Part shown: one piece after another, positions 1-11,729 of the stretch | How the letters are laid out: the number at the start of each line of letters is the position of its first letter | How positions within the stretch are numbered: position 1 is the stretch's first letter | Source: Strix aluco | Lineage: Eukaryota > Chordata > Aves > Strigiformes > Strigidae | Assembly (NCBI RefSeq): GCF_031877795.1 | Contig: NC_133932.1 | Span: forward strand, 76,559,937-76,623,936 | Reading direction: 5' to 3' | DNA length: 64,000 bases | Notes under the pieces: generated by a model | Databases searched by the model: none | What the model saw: the letters and a program-made list of their open reading frames with translations, nothing else | What the model was told of the DNA's origin: nothing | Translations under genes and position numbers: made by a program

Positions 1-609
1 AAGCCAGAACTGACACAAATGTGCATGCAGTCCCGTGGTACAATTTTAACTGTACACCAGTTATAACTCCTATTATACTAGAAATACACCCAAATGAGGA
101 TCTCACCACATTCAGATGAGCCTGTGTGTTCACTTAGCAAGAGTTGCAGCTTCAAATCCTATCTCAAGACCTCTACTCGTGGTTTCTTGCGTCTCAGTCG
201 CTCACCCCACAGACCCCTGTAATGCCAGTGATAATGCATGCATGAGCAGCTCTCCCGAAGACATACAAGAAATCCAAAGAATGAAGTCCAAACTTTCTCT
301 TCTCATTTCATGTGCTCAGCTACACCACAAGCTTCCTTTACACCCTTAAATATTAACACAGCTATTCTCTTGATGTGACTTCTCATTATCATATGAATAA
401 ATGATTAATTGTCACTGTACCGAGCGAGTGCAACTTTTATAACTATATGAATCAGCACTGTGCCAAACCCTTCAAGAATAGTAAGAGTGTTCAAGTATTT
501 ATTGCACTTTATTGCTTCCTGGATCATTTAAAAGGAGTCACTGACAAACAGCCATTTACACAGGCTTGAAAGTTTGCCTCGGATGTACTGAGCGGTTCTG
601 TATTTCAAA
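1..609 (+). promoter_or_regulatory. SLC10A2: SLC10A2 proximal promoter and 5' UTR
   Basis: This stretch lies directly upstream of the SLC10A2 start and has no recognised gene. A TATA-like TTTAAAAGG sits at 527-535, about 75-80 bp before the ATG, and would place a start site near 555-565. TTTATTG-like motifs at 497-515 could be CDX-type sites, and ATGATTAATTGTC at 401-413 is a weak half-match to an HNF1 site. HNF1 and CDX2 are known regulators of intestinal genes, and HNF1 regulates mammalian ASBT. Using these particular sites is inference. The start site cannot be fixed from sequence alone. Confidence 0.4.
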
Positions 610-1031
610 ATGCAGACATACCTTCTTTCCCAGCAATTTAACACTAGGTCTTTTGCAGAAAACTCCACAGCTTGTCCAGCAAATGCTACTATTTGCAATG
701 GCACATCTTGTGTGTTACCAGAAGATAATTTTAATGAAACTTTGAGCATAATTTTAAGTACTGTTCTAACAGTCATGCTGGCTTTGGTGATGTTTTCCAT
801 GGGCTGCAATGTGGAACTTAAGAAATTCTGGGGCCATGTGAAGAGACCCTGGGGTATATTTGTGGGTTTCCTTTGCCAGTTTGGAATTATGCCTCTCACA
901 GCCTTCTTGCTGTCCTTGGCCTTTAATGTGCTTCCTATTCAAGCTGTTGTGGTGCTTATCATGGGATGCTGTCCAGGGGGAACAGCCTCTAATGTCATCG
1001 CTTACTGGGTGGATGGAGACATGGACCTAAG
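610..1031 (+). CDS. SLC10A2: SLC10A2 coding exon 1 (residues 1-140 plus 2 nt)
   Basis: The start is the ATG at 610 with A at -3 (CAAAATGC). An in-frame TGA at 589-591 lies just upstream, and no other in-frame Met occurs before the first membrane segment. The exon encodes an extracellular N-tail with sequons at Asn18, Asn25, Asn30 and Asn42. It also encodes the first hydrophobic segments (about 45-66 and 79-100) and the CCPGGTASN motif at 120-128. Asn25 aligns with the glycosylated Asn10 of human ASBT. The donor is AAG|GTAAGAG at 1031/1032, after two bases of the Ser141 codon. Confidence 0.96.
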
Positions 1032-4000
1032 GTAAGAGCAGCCATTCTCTAAGTAGTTCATGTGGCTTTTTACGTTGTAAACTTTATATTGAAAAGGACT
1101 GTCTGATTTTTTTCTTAGCTTCCTGGCCTATGCATGGTGGAGCTTTTTTCTTGTAAAGATGTTTGGTTACTGTAATAGTAGTAAATATAGCCAGAATATC
1201 AAATATCCTTGGTTCACTGAGAATTCATGTAGAAGATAGCACAACAGAATTGTGCATATGAGAAAATGTCTTTACTATAAATCTTCAGATCCTGAAAAAA
1301 ATATAATTTATGAAGACCGCTAAGATACTAAGGATTATGAAATCTTTGTCCAAGTTAGAACTATTTTTGTGATTTTGTTTCTCCCAAGATCTTGGGCAGT
1401 AAAAAAAAAAAAAAGACTAACAAAGGATTTTAGGATCTGAATCCTCTGTACAAAATAGTGGCTATGCAATAGTTCTTGAAATAATGTTTCTTGAAAAAGA
1501 CCACCTGTGGAAAAATTTTTTCCTTCCTTTTGTGTTCTATACAATGAATAGACAGGCATAGATTTTCTCTTTGGGAACTAATACGAATGAAAATCATTTG
1601 TGGTAATTCTATCTGCTCCTGGAACCTTCTGCAAAGTCTTCAAACTGAGGGAAAATTTTACAGGCTAGAAGCCACTGACTAAGGCAGTCCTGTATATTGG
1701 GGGCAATGAAAAAATTCCTTTGTGGCGTAGTGTGATGGTCTCGGTGACAGGGTGCTCTGAACTCAGAAACAGATAGTAAGGCACCTGGCATGGCCTAGGA
1801 CATCAAACATGCAGGACAAGTGAACCCTACTCTTGATGCAAATTCCATGGGAGTTTCATTAACTCTAACAGCCTTTAAAAATAAGCCATCTTTTTATTTT
1901 TAAATCCTGATTACTTTAAAATAAACAGGATCATTTCTGTTTCCCAGAGACTAACAAATTGGAGCATTCATCCAATTTATAATATGCTAGTCTGAACTAG
2001 AAATGGAAAAAATAATAGAAGAAAGAAAGATGTAGAGCTAGGATGAATAGACTAAGAGTGTTAATATTTGTAGCTTTAATAAGATATTTTTTCTACCCTT
2101 TGAAAATAGTGAACTTTTCTGTCAGAGACAGGTGTTAAAGTAATACCAGCTTTCGAATTATGCATGAGGTCAGCTCTGCTAATCACCAATTTCCTCACTG
2201 TGGAGGAAAGACCTAAGATATTAGGAACTGTAAGACACTTAATTTCAATAAATACAGGTCTAAGAAACCTCAGATGGAAAGATATCTAGCACAAGTCTGA
2301 AATTCTGTCCTAATCTTTCCTTGGAAGAATGCACTGAGCTAAACTCTGCTTTCTCAGCTCCTTAGGTTCAGAGTTGAGCCACTGAAATCAATAGTAAAAA
2401 TCCAAATGATGATGCTATAAATATGAGTAGGGTTTATATCCCATGATGCTGGCAGAGGGTGAATTGAAAATACCTATAAAAGGTTATAAAGACCTTTACC
2501 TTAAGAAGCCAAAGGCTTTTGATGAGTACCTTTGTGACAATAATGCAGGGACCAGAGGATATGGGATGTACAGCAGAGACTGCAATACAAGCATCTTCAG
2601 TTGTTGATAGAAGAATAACAGTATAAGTAGGTTGGCTGGAGCCAGCACAGTATTGTAGAAAACCTGCCCATCATATCAGACAAGGTTTTGGTTTTAACTC
2701 ATAATATTTTATATTTATACATAACAACCTATCACCATTATCTACAGTCCTGCTTCAAAATGTTGCAGTGCAAATAGACCACAAGTTAGAGCAAGAATTA
2801 ATTTTCTACTGCTCATATAATCACAGAGATTAAGTATGAGGTTTTATACCTTTCTTAGTAACTCAGACCCAGATGATATCCTCTAAAGCTTCCCATAGGG
2901 ACATTTGTTTTTGACATCTCTTGACGTTTCACAAGAACAACTGCTTCTGAAACACCATCTCCTCTTCTCCACAGCTCCCCGAGGAGCTTCTGTGAGCACA
3001 GGGACTGGGGTTAGAGAGAGTGCAGACTTTGGAGCAGGATGCAGATACAGAGACAGTACAAAGATGTAGAAAATATAGAGGTAGGAAAAATAAGCTCTTT
3101 CATCCATTTGGGTTTAACTTGACCTTAGTTGTAGCCCATGGCTCTTTTTAGTCTGTGTTTAGGAACTCTCTTGCCAGAGGGTCCTACAAAGTTTCATCCA
3201 AAGAGTGTGAAGAAGAGAGTGACAGGAACCAAAATTAATGCAGAAATTCCTGTGATTTCTGTATTAATTGTTCCAGATTTCTCTGGATCTGCCCAGTATT
3301 TGGGATGGGGTCAGTAGCCCCTTTTCTGAGGGAAAGAGACACAAAAGAGAAATCAGAAGTGAAGCTCATAAGGAATTTTCCAAAGAACACTGTCTCATTT
3401 TTATGTCAGAAGAGTGTGATTTGTAGGTGTAATTTTATCTATTCTAATCAGATTCTGAGAATTTTCTCCTTATTTTAGCTGTATTGTCTTTTCCTCCTTC
3501 TTCATTCCTCTAGCAGAATGCATCTTTTAGTATAAGGTGTATCAGGCCTGATGGTTTTAAGACTTTATATTTTAAAACAGAAATGTCTTTGCACAAATCA
3601 AGGAATAAACAAAACTTATGCTCAGCTTCACTGAGTAATTCTCAGCACCTACTCTTTGGCCTAGAGCAAAACAAGCAAGAAAAGGGAATTTTATTACTTC
3701 ACACATCCTAGACAATGAATTTTTTTGGTCTGTGCTGTGGACTTTGGAGTGAAATTTTAACACTCTAGAACTGCTGGTATAATGGAAGGTTCCACTTGAT
3801 GTCCATCTGACCCTGTCCAGCTTGTCACCCTTTCAGAAGGCAGACAGACAGACAGCATGCAGACAGACTTGCCAACAGACCTTCCTGATGGCCACCTGTC
3901 TGACTGCCTCGTTTGCACCGAAAGTTATTGTTCTGCAGCTGCAGAACACATTGATATTTATGTTCCTTTCTTTTCAGCAGAAGGCATTCCTTCCATTTAA

Positions 4001-7000
4001 TTTTTTCTAACCTGATATACAGGAAAAATTGACCATAGCCAGCAGCATTTCTTGACCAACTTTTCATAAGCTCTGAAGTTGTATTAAGAAGATGAGAAAG
4101 ACTATACGTTAGCATGAGATGAACTGTCACTCTAACCAATTTCTTTGCAGCATCAGCATGACAACTTGCTCCACGCTGCTTGCAATGGGAATGATGCCAC
4201 TTTGCCTCTTTGTTTATACCAAGATGTGGACTGACTCTAATGCAATTGTACTCCCCTATGACAGCATTGGTGAGTCCAGTGAACCAGTACTTTCCCTTCT
4301 GACTGTCTCCTTTATCCTCCCTCTAGTAACAACCACCTTTATACCATCATCCTGCAGAGTCAGGATGTCATGAAGAGTTATGAAGAAATGACCCCAGATT
4401 TTTAAAAATATTCATCCTTCTACTTTCCAATAACTTCCATGGGAAATAGGTACCTAGATCACTTCATGTCATCCACAGCTCTGCAGAACAGACTTGAAGT
4501 CACTATAAATAATGTGCAGATACTTATGAGAAGATTGTGCATGTTTTTCTTTCCAAATGATTTGGAGACCTGTGTGGTACTGGGATAAGAATATAGAATA
4601 ATTCACAGAGGAATAGCTGTTTCCCCTGGATGAAAGTGTTTGTAACAGCTTTAAGGCACAATCCTGCAAAGTGCTAAGTGCGGAGGCCATAATCTGGCAA
4701 AGTACTTAAGCACACGTGGATAATTATGCAAGTGATTAAAACTGCTGAGTCTCTTTGAAAAGCCACAATCTGCACCACCAGGAGTGGCTTCATTTGACTT
4801 CCTGTCAAAAATCTCATCCAGCTACAAAGAGAAAATAGTCAAAGTATTTGGAAATACATGCTCCAGTGCTTTGCAGAGCTGTAGCCCTAGTGCTTATCAA
4901 GTGCGGTTCCATGTTGTGCTAATCTTGAAAGCCAGCAGAGTCACTTTCATATTCTTCAATTTAATTTCCCATTGTCCTGAGGAAAAAAAATCACATACAT
5001 CGCTTGTGCTTTCAAAATAAATACTGGAGGGGGGAGGCCAAAACAAAAGAAGCTCTAAACCGGTTTTTGATATGGTACAGTAGCAAAACACCTGCAGACA
5101 AAATGAACATTTAATATAGCTACTCACATCACAGGATAGTGATGATTAGCACACTCAAATTTCTGTCTGCCTTTCTGATGCAGGTGAATGAGCATGTAGC
5201 TCAGCAGAATGGCAATTACTTCAACAGGCTGCCAAAGATAACAGACTTTATAGAAAAGCAAATGGGCAGGTGTGTGTAGAGCACGCATGCGTACTCTGGG
5301 GTGTGCATATCAGAAACATCCTCTGAAGGTTTGCTCTGTACCCCCAGCCACTTTACTCCGTGTCTGTCCTCCTGTCGTGAACTTCTGCACAATACATGGG
5401 TTTAAATTCTCTTCTCCTTTTTTACAGGAATTTCACTGGTGGCTCTTATAATTCCTGTTTCGTTTGGAATGTATGTTAACCACAGATGGCCTAGTAAAGC
5501 AAAAATCATACTTAAGGTAGGATATATAAGGCTGAAGCATTAGTAATTATGGATAAATTATAGAAACAGCGGCATCACTGAAGCAGTACATTGCTATTCA
5601 TAGTATTAATATCTGACTTCATAAGAGCTGGGAAGTTTTCAGCAGAAAACAAATAAGACACTGTGGAAATGTACTGCTTTTCCCCTGCACAAAAGTGCAT
5701 GAGTTGCATACATTATTAGAAACCATCATTATCCAAAGAGCCTACTTTTGTCTTTCACTACAGCTATGTTAGTAATTGAGTTCAGTTTATAATGTAAGCT
5801 GAAATTGGAAGGAAAATCATTCAGGTCAGCAGGAAGCAGTTTTTCTCTGCAAAATAATAAAAAATGAAAACATTCCGGATCAAGAAAAACCTTTCTGCAA
5901 TTTTGAGTGTAGAGTCAATTTTTATTAAAAAAAATTTTGAAAATGTTCTAACTTTAAAAAATCTAACAAAACTATTTTCAAAATTCAACTATCTTTACAA
6001 GATAGTTTCAGATGTATCAAAAATACTGTTTTTTTTGGCAAAAACTATTCTCACCAAAATAATAATAATAATAACAACAACAACAACATCAATTTACCTG
6101 CATTTAGTGTTAACAGCAAATTGATCATTCTGAACATTAGGTTTAGGTTCAAAGTGATTGTCAGACGTGCTGAGTAGCCTTGGCCTTTGTTAACCATTCT
6201 TAGTTAACACATATATTTTCTAAATTTTCTTTAAAAAACACTAATCTGGCAACTTGTTCTTCTACCTATACTTTGTTATCATTTCAGCTCAGGAAGCATA
6301 GAATACAAATAAGGTCCTTTTATGTCAATTCATTTTCTTAAACTGTTAGCTTAGTGTGTTGTATTTTTAAAGGCACTCACAGATTACTTATGAACTTGGA
6401 TACTATTGAGTGCTGGTTTCAAAATCATATTATTCCTGTTTAATCAGTTAAGGGAAAAACATGGACTTGAACTCACATGAAAAGAAACTCTACTTGCTCT
6501 TTCAACAAAACACTGTTTCATCCTCTTTCTTACCGAGTGGGTGAGCAACCCACAGTAGAGTCCATTGACAGCTTGCTTTATGTAGGACGACGAAGCAACA
6601 AGTGAAGATTGAGCCGTAGCTGTCAGATTAAGTCTATATAGAGAGAAATGGAGAAAAGAGCACAAAGACAGTGTGTCAGGTGAAATAGAAGATCTTGTCA
6701 TGGCCAGACCATGTTTCTTCTTCCTAGGTGCATGTGGTTAATAGGTCAGTCAAACAAAAGTACTTGTTCACTCAGTGCTCTTAAAAAGGCTTCAGTCAAA
6801 GACCGATGAAGCCAGTTCAATGGGAATACACATTTTAGCTGAGAAATGGATTGTCCTAAGCTTAGCCCTAGAAGACTGCTGGTGAGATCCCTGGCAATAT
6901 ATGCCATAAGGGCAGACATGTCACTTGGATATTGAGAAGAGAGTGAGTTATCACTTTTTTTGGCAAGCAGTAGTGAAGATCTCAATACATTCAGCCACAG

Positions 7001-9821
7001 GGAATAAAATCAACTCAGTGACTATATCTATGTAGAAATGCTATAGGAGCTAATTTTCAAACACAAATTTTCAGCCACATTAAAGATTTACTCCTCCACT
7101 TGGCAAATAATTTCCTATCACTAACAATCTATCGTCTAGTTAACATATGTTATACTAAGCTCCAGAGTATGACTGTTCAAGTGGGGAGGAAAAGTGCATT
7201 ATACTACCTATTAGGCTGTCAGTTTCCCAGCAACTCTGGGGATATTTTTCTAATGTGTGCACCATTACTCGTTCACATCACACCTGTGAAATTATTTTTA
7301 ATCTCCAGTTCTAAGTACAATTATAGCCAAGACTTCAAGAGACTAGTTTTACAGGTATCTGCTACTGATACCTATTATAGCTGTGCCTTGATCTATATCT
7401 GTAGTCACACGTTAAAGTACATCATACATCTCCTGTTTGGGAAAAATGGCAGCTATCTAATCTGTCTGCCAGCTGTGAATTACATTGCCGTCAATTTTAG
7501 GTTTTATGTTTAAGATGTTTCGGTGACTCAGAGACACTCACAGGCATGTTTGACATTACGTTTGATGCCATTACATTTTATTGGGGTCTCTTATTCACAC
7601 AGTTCTTCTTCTTTCCCTTCACAGATCGGTTCCATCGTGGGAGCGATCCTCATTGTGCTCATTGCTGTGGTTGGGGGAATACTCTACAAAGGCTCCTGGA
7701 TTATCTCACCCAAATTGTGGTACATTGGCACCATATTTCCAGCAGCTGGCTATTCTCTGGGATTCTTTCTGGCCCGCGTAGCTGGTCTGTCTTGGAACAG
7801 GTATGGAATTCTCTGTGACAAAGACCTGTAGCCTTTTTTCAGCTGTAAAAAAAGTTTTTATTTAATGATTAATCAATGTTGAGAATGCTCTCTAAACATT
7901 AGATATGCTACAGAGTCACTCATTCCCCAACACAGGTTTTGGGATAAAAATGTGTGGATAAAAATTTTCTTGTGCATATTCTTACTTACAGATTCTGACT
8001 ATATTATACTGACTATACTGATTATACTCCAATCTTTCATATGCCTTCCCCTTGTGTGCCCATGTCCTACACTTAAAATGAGTGAAACAGACCTGACTTA
8101 TAAGTGGGTTAGTACTGCAGTAGAATTTCTCATGAAGATGCAGCATCCTACAATTTAGAACATCGTTACAAGAGAATGAGATAGTGAGTGCCACATACAT
8201 GGCTTGAAGGTGGATCACAGTCATTTACAATTGTTGAACTGCCATAAATTTTGTGTGTTCTGGTGGTAACCGCCATATGACTTGTGGAGTGTTTTGGTGA
8301 CTATGTGATCTGAAGGATACCATTTTCTTAGTTATTCATTACTGTATGTTTCTTACTTATCCAGATTACTAAAAAGCATAAGGACCCAGGGCTGCTATTT
8401 CACAATATTCTTTGTATTTTTCCCTTTAGATGTCGTACAGTGTCTCTGGAAACAGGCATGCAAAACACTCAGCTGTGTTCAACTATAGTACAGCTCTCAT
8501 TCACTCCTGAACAACTTGAAGTGATGTTTACTTTCCCACTCATCTACAGCATTTTCCAGCTGTTGTTTGCACTACTAATTTTAGGAGGTAAAGTATATAT
8601 ATTTTTTCTATCACAGCATTATAATTATCATTTTATTATTATAAGTCTCATTTTCATGGATATGGAAAAAACAAGAAGGGATAAAAATAATCAAATGAAA
8701 AATAGTTAAGTAATGACCCAAATAATTACTAAGCATAGCTACTGTGCTGTGCCCTGTACATAACTCAGAATATACATGGCTCAGTTCAAGATTTGGAAGA
8801 GCCCTTTTTTTCAACACAAGGGAGGGGATCTCCACCACCTACAACTGGGCACGTGAGAATACATTGAGCACAGGATTGTTATTACCCTTGGGTGAGGAAG
8901 GGCAAATACATCTTCCTGCACCACTCTGGGGTGCCTGGGCTTACAGCTGCCCCGCAGGGCCAGTCCCACAAACATGAACAAACTCCCTCTCCTACCAGCT
9001 GTTGAGAGAACAGGCATTAGCTTCATGGCTGATGTGAGAAAATATCATCCATTAGAGGTAAATGTCCCTTTTTCCTCCCTCATACACCTCTCATGAGTTA
9101 CACTGCTGCTACTACAACTAACCTACCGAGGGTCAGAACCTTATACCTGTTGCTCACACCTAAAATCAGCTGTGACTGTTGAGCTCCCACTCCCAAACCA
9201 GCTGTCTTACCCGACACCAGAGCACTGCCCTAGGGACACAGCCTGCAAGGTGCAGCCCCAACTCCGACCTCTCTGTCAGGCAATGGTGTGGGGACAGACA
9301 AGCCACTTTATCCCAGCTCCTGCCAAACAGAACACAAGTAGAAGTAAGGGTCAGAACCACAGACCCAGCCAAGAGCCAAAAGGCTTCCCCAGGGAAACAG
9401 GCAATACTTTTAAAAGTCTCTGCACACCATAGGAACACAAAGCAGTCAAACACCAAATGCAGAATTTAAAATGTTTTCCTTGTTATTTTCTAAATGTACT
9501 TTTCCAGTGACGAGTGTTGTTGACATAAAATAATTAAACATAGCTTTAAAGAAACTGTCTGGAGGTGTTGAAATGTTTTAGCAATATAAGGAAGGAAAAT
9601 GTTGCATGGTTACATATTATTACAGTGTCTTTTTCAGGTAATTGTTATAAGTTCTTTATATAATACTAAATATATATTGATTTCCAGGCTACCGTGTTTA
9701 CAGAAGACACCGGGTCAAACAAAAGACAGATGTCGAGAAAACAGAGGAAAAAGAGGATTCAAAATCAACGTCATCACATGCTAAAACAAATGGAGGATTT
9801 ATATCAAATGACACCAAATAG
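610..9821 (+). CDS. SLC10A2: SLC10A2 (ASBT), apical sodium-dependent bile acid transporter; whole coding span, six exons
   Basis: Joining 610-1031, 4151-4269, 5428-5516, 7625-7800, 8430-8587 and 9688-9821 gives 1098 nt, which is 365 codons plus TAG with no frame break. All introns are GT-AG. By homology the product is the SLC10 family Na+/bile-acid symporter of the ileal brush border, which recovers conjugated bile acids for enterohepatic circulation. Visible family hallmarks are MFSMGCNVE (about 60-69), CCPGGTASN (120-128), the acidic DGDMDLS stretch (135-141), the Na+-site loop [11 protein letters not shown] starting at Glu276 (human Glu261 by offset), and NGGF near the C-terminus. About ten hydrophobic segments are expected. 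The paralogue SLC10A1 (NTCP) is less likely because the closest match throughout is to ASBT-specific sequence. The N-tail is about 15 residues longer than human. No other gene was found in the window. Confidence 0.97.
1032..4150 (+). other. SLC10A2: SLC10A2 intron 1
   Basis: Intron of 3119 bp, GTAAGAG to a TTCTTTGCAG acceptor. It holds a 14-A run at 1401-1414, a CAGA-type microsatellite at 3839-3869 and an 18-bp perfect palindrome at 3930-3947. No coding sequence or recognisable transposon was seen; short ORFs on both strands look like chance. Confidence 0.9.
3839..3869. repeat. Imperfect (CAGA)n microsatellite
   Basis: CAGA units repeat four times, are interrupted by GCATG, and then resume. 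It lies inside intron 1, about 280 bp upstream of exon 2. Confidence 0.8.
4151..4269 (+). CDS. SLC10A2: SLC10A2 coding exon 2 (residues 141-180 plus 1 nt)
   Basis: The acceptor is TTCTTTGCAG and the donor is ATTG|GTGAGT. The exon completes Ser141 and encodes [15 protein letters not shown], then a YTKMW turn and LPYDSIG. The human exon-2 product reads almost the same ([15 protein letters not shown]...YTKMW). Its 119-nt length leaves the last codon (Gly181) split 1/2 with exon 3. Confidence 0.95.
4270..5427 (+). other. SLC10A2: SLC10A2 intron 2
   Basis: Intron of 1158 bp, GTGAGT to a CTTTTTTACAG acceptor. It contains a degenerate 31-bp-offset direct repeat (4657-4710) that may be a remnant of an old repeat. 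No coding potential was seen. Confidence 0.88.
4657..4760. repeat. Degenerate direct repeat, possible ancient MITE remnant
   Basis: AATCCTGCAAAGTGCTAAG (near 4660) and AATCTGGCAAAGTACTTAAG (near 4691) are two related copies 31 bp apart. They are followed by CACACGTGG and TTATGCAAGTG. The wording resembles old amniote palindromic elements carrying 'ATCCTGCAAAGACTTAAGCACGTG'-type sequence. That family link rests on memory and is tentative. Confidence 0.3.
5428..5516 (+). CDS. SLC10A2: SLC10A2 coding exon 3 (residues 181-210)
   Basis: The acceptor TTTTTTACAG and donor CTTAAG|GTAGGAT bound an 89-nt exon. It encodes [20 protein letters not shown] and then PSKAKIILK, matching human [28 protein letters not shown]. 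It ends in phase 0. This is a membrane segment followed by a basic loop. Confidence 0.95.
5517..7624 (+). other. SLC10A2: SLC10A2 intron 3
   Basis: Intron of 2108 bp ending in TTCCCTTCACAG. The only clear structure is an (AAT)n-(AAC)n microsatellite at 6058-6088. An open frame of 137 codons at 7100-7513 shows no recognisable domain and is taken as chance. Confidence 0.88.
6058..6088. repeat. (AAT)n(AAC)n compound microsatellite
   Basis: Five AAT-type units switch directly to five AAC-type units in intron 3. Such compound tracts are likely to vary in length. Confidence 0.85.
7625..7800 (+). CDS. SLC10A2: SLC10A2 coding exon 4 (residues 211-268 plus 2 nt)
   Basis: The acceptor is TTCACAG and the donor AACAG|GTATGG. 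The 176-nt exon encodes [20 protein letters not shown], a short loop, then [20 protein letters not shown] and [11 protein letters not shown]. These are two hydrophobic spans matching human [21 protein letters not shown] and GTIFPVAGYSLGFLLARIAGL. Two bases of the Arg269 codon end the exon. Confidence 0.96.
7801..8429 (+). other. SLC10A2: SLC10A2 intron 4
   Basis: Intron of 629 bp, GTATGG to a TTTCCCTTTAG acceptor. It is AT-rich, and no repeat or coding sequence was recognised. Confidence 0.88.
8430..8587 (+). CDS. SLC10A2: SLC10A2 coding exon 5 (residues 269-321 plus 1 nt)
   Basis: The 158-nt exon follows a CCCTTTAG acceptor and ends GGAG|GTAAAG. It begins [20 protein letters not shown], the most conserved stretch of the family. 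Glu276 corresponds to human Glu261, a residue implicated in Na+ binding. It continues [20 protein letters not shown] and a last hydrophobic segment, [13 protein letters not shown]. Confidence 0.96.
8588..9687 (+). other. SLC10A2: SLC10A2 intron 5
   Basis: Intron of 1100 bp, GTAAAG to TTTCCAG. Bases about 8820-9440 are visibly more GC-rich than the surrounding intron and stay open in several frames on both strands. GGGTCAGAACC occurs twice inside it (near 9130 and 9349). No protein similarity was recognised, so the block may be a decayed insertion. Confidence 0.85.
9688..9821 (+). CDS. SLC10A2: SLC10A2 coding exon 6 (residues 322-365 and stop)
   Basis: The acceptor TTTCCAG precedes GC TAC CGT, which completes Gly322. 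The exon encodes the cytoplasmic tail: a basic start ([12 protein letters not shown]), a charged Glu/Lys-rich and Ser-rich middle, and the conserved NGGF shortly before TAG at 9819-9821. The middle of the tail differs from human, as expected for a fast-changing cytosolic end, but the NGGF position is kept. Confidence 0.93.
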
Positions 9822-11685
9822 ACAGTTACCTCTGTTCCCACCAGCTGGAAAGATATAAGATATACAGTTTTCTTAAAACTTTTTTTTCACATGCCATTGC
9901 TTTATGGAAATATTTAACAAAAGGAGAAGTTCTGCTGATATTGTACAGTAAGACTTTAAAATTATTAACTTATGAAAGATTTCTACTTTGATTTTGAACA
10001 CAGTTTCTGCCACAATTGTAGAATCTGCTTTTGAAACTAATTCCCTAAAAATATTTAATGTTTTTTTATGGCTTAAAGAAAGGCAGAATAAAGGTGGGCT
10101 ATTGCTAAAAAAACAAGCAGATATTTGCATTACCGGCTCCAGCCCATGATCCTGCAAATCTGTCTGCTGGTGTCAGCCCACACACCAAACAAAGAGAAAT
10201 CTTGTAAAAGCACTTAAACAACAACAAACGTTGATGTGGAAGCTCTGACAAGGCTGGAGGACTTTCACTGAACATGAATCAGCCATCAAATTGGAACAAG
10301 CTAATAACGAAACCAAGTTGAATTTAGGTCAGTCTGAGCAGACTGAAGCCATTGCACTGTACTAGTTGCTTGAAACATTAATTTATTCTAAAGCTATAAT
10401 TCTAACAAGTGCAAGGTACCTTATAACTCTCTTTTTTTTTTTTTGTTCAGAGTAATAGAAAGTAACAGCTTTGCATCTTCAGTCTGGGTCTTTTAGGTGC
10501 TAGAAACATGAACAGAGAGACAAAGCTGAGGGCATAAGCCTAGAGCAATTTTAGTGTGACAGCTGCAGACAAAGGAGCAGGCAAAGATTTTGGAAGTGTA
10601 AGAAATTATCAACTTCTGCACTGAAAGGGAGGCATTTGAAAGTGGAACAAAATTGTCCCTGATTCATCCAGGACTACTTTCACCACTGTTAACATGAGAC
10701 AATAATGCTTGTAGAGAGTTATATATTTTTGTTATTTTATGAACTTAATACAGGTGTCTGTGACATGTAGACACTGATGTAGTTGATAACTTTAAGACAC
10801 AAATAATTGAATGTACATATACATTATTTATCTCCAAAAATTCAGGAGTACATATGGAAATCAGTCCTAAGTGTATGGAGAAAAAGAGTATAATTCTAAG
10901 AGAAACAGTGCAGTAAATTTTTTGCAGCTGTAATTTTTTATGGACACATTCAGTAACATTAGTCCTGTAGCTCTTATGTAAAGAAAACATCCAGAGAACT
11001 TCAGATGAAATGAGTGAGATTTGCTGACCAAAAAATTCAAGAATGAGCCAACTATCAACACATGGAAACTATACACCTCTTTGTCATATTCAAGTGGACC
11101 TTCCAAGGTGTTGTGAGTTAATGTGGCAGGTTTTTTACAAACACAACTGAAATTGTGGAATTTAAGTTCCCGACATGTAGCTTTCCACTGCTGCAGAAAT
11201 GTGCCCAGTGTTAAAGAATAAATTATTTCTATCTACCATATGTTGGGGAAAGGGTCTCAAAATGTTCCTGGGTTCTGGGAGGCTTGAAGCTGCTTCAATT
11301 TCTGGGGGGAGTTCAGAGTGGTCATAACCTCCAGGGAGGAGTTTAACACTTAGCAGGAGTTAGAACATAACGAGGCATGCTATGTTTTATAGAACGAAGA
11401 TTAAAAAGAAAAATGTAGTGAAGTCTGTTATGGAGGAATCATAAATGTGAAACAACACATGCATCAAGAAAAGGATAAGCTGCTATTTATAACAGCTGTA
11501 GTAAAAAGGCTATTTTCTCTCTCATGCGCTCATCAAAAAATGGGCAGCAGAATTTAGTTAGAATCATGCCTTTCTTACACACCAAGCTGCTACTATTTCC
11601 CCATGCTAAACTTCAATGCTTCCGTGCATATTTTAAGAAGATTTTGAAAATGTATTGAAGAATAATAGTTTGTCTTGCTTATACT

Positions 11686-11700
11686 ATGTGTGTGTGTGTA
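11686..11700. repeat. (TG)n microsatellite
   Basis: Short TG run in the presumed 3' UTR of SLC10A2, just before the distal candidate poly(A) signal. Confidence 0.75.
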
Positions 11701-11729
11701 TTTAAAACAACTGTATAAACACTGAACTG

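Noticed and set aside
528..899. Minus-strand open frame opposite SLC10A2 exon 1
   Set aside because: It is the antisense shadow of the coding exon. The plus strand has clear ASBT homology and splice signals.
7100..7513. 137-codon open frame in intron 3 of SLC10A2
   Set aside because: Lies wholly inside an intron, no domain recognised, AT-rich composition like the rest of the intron.
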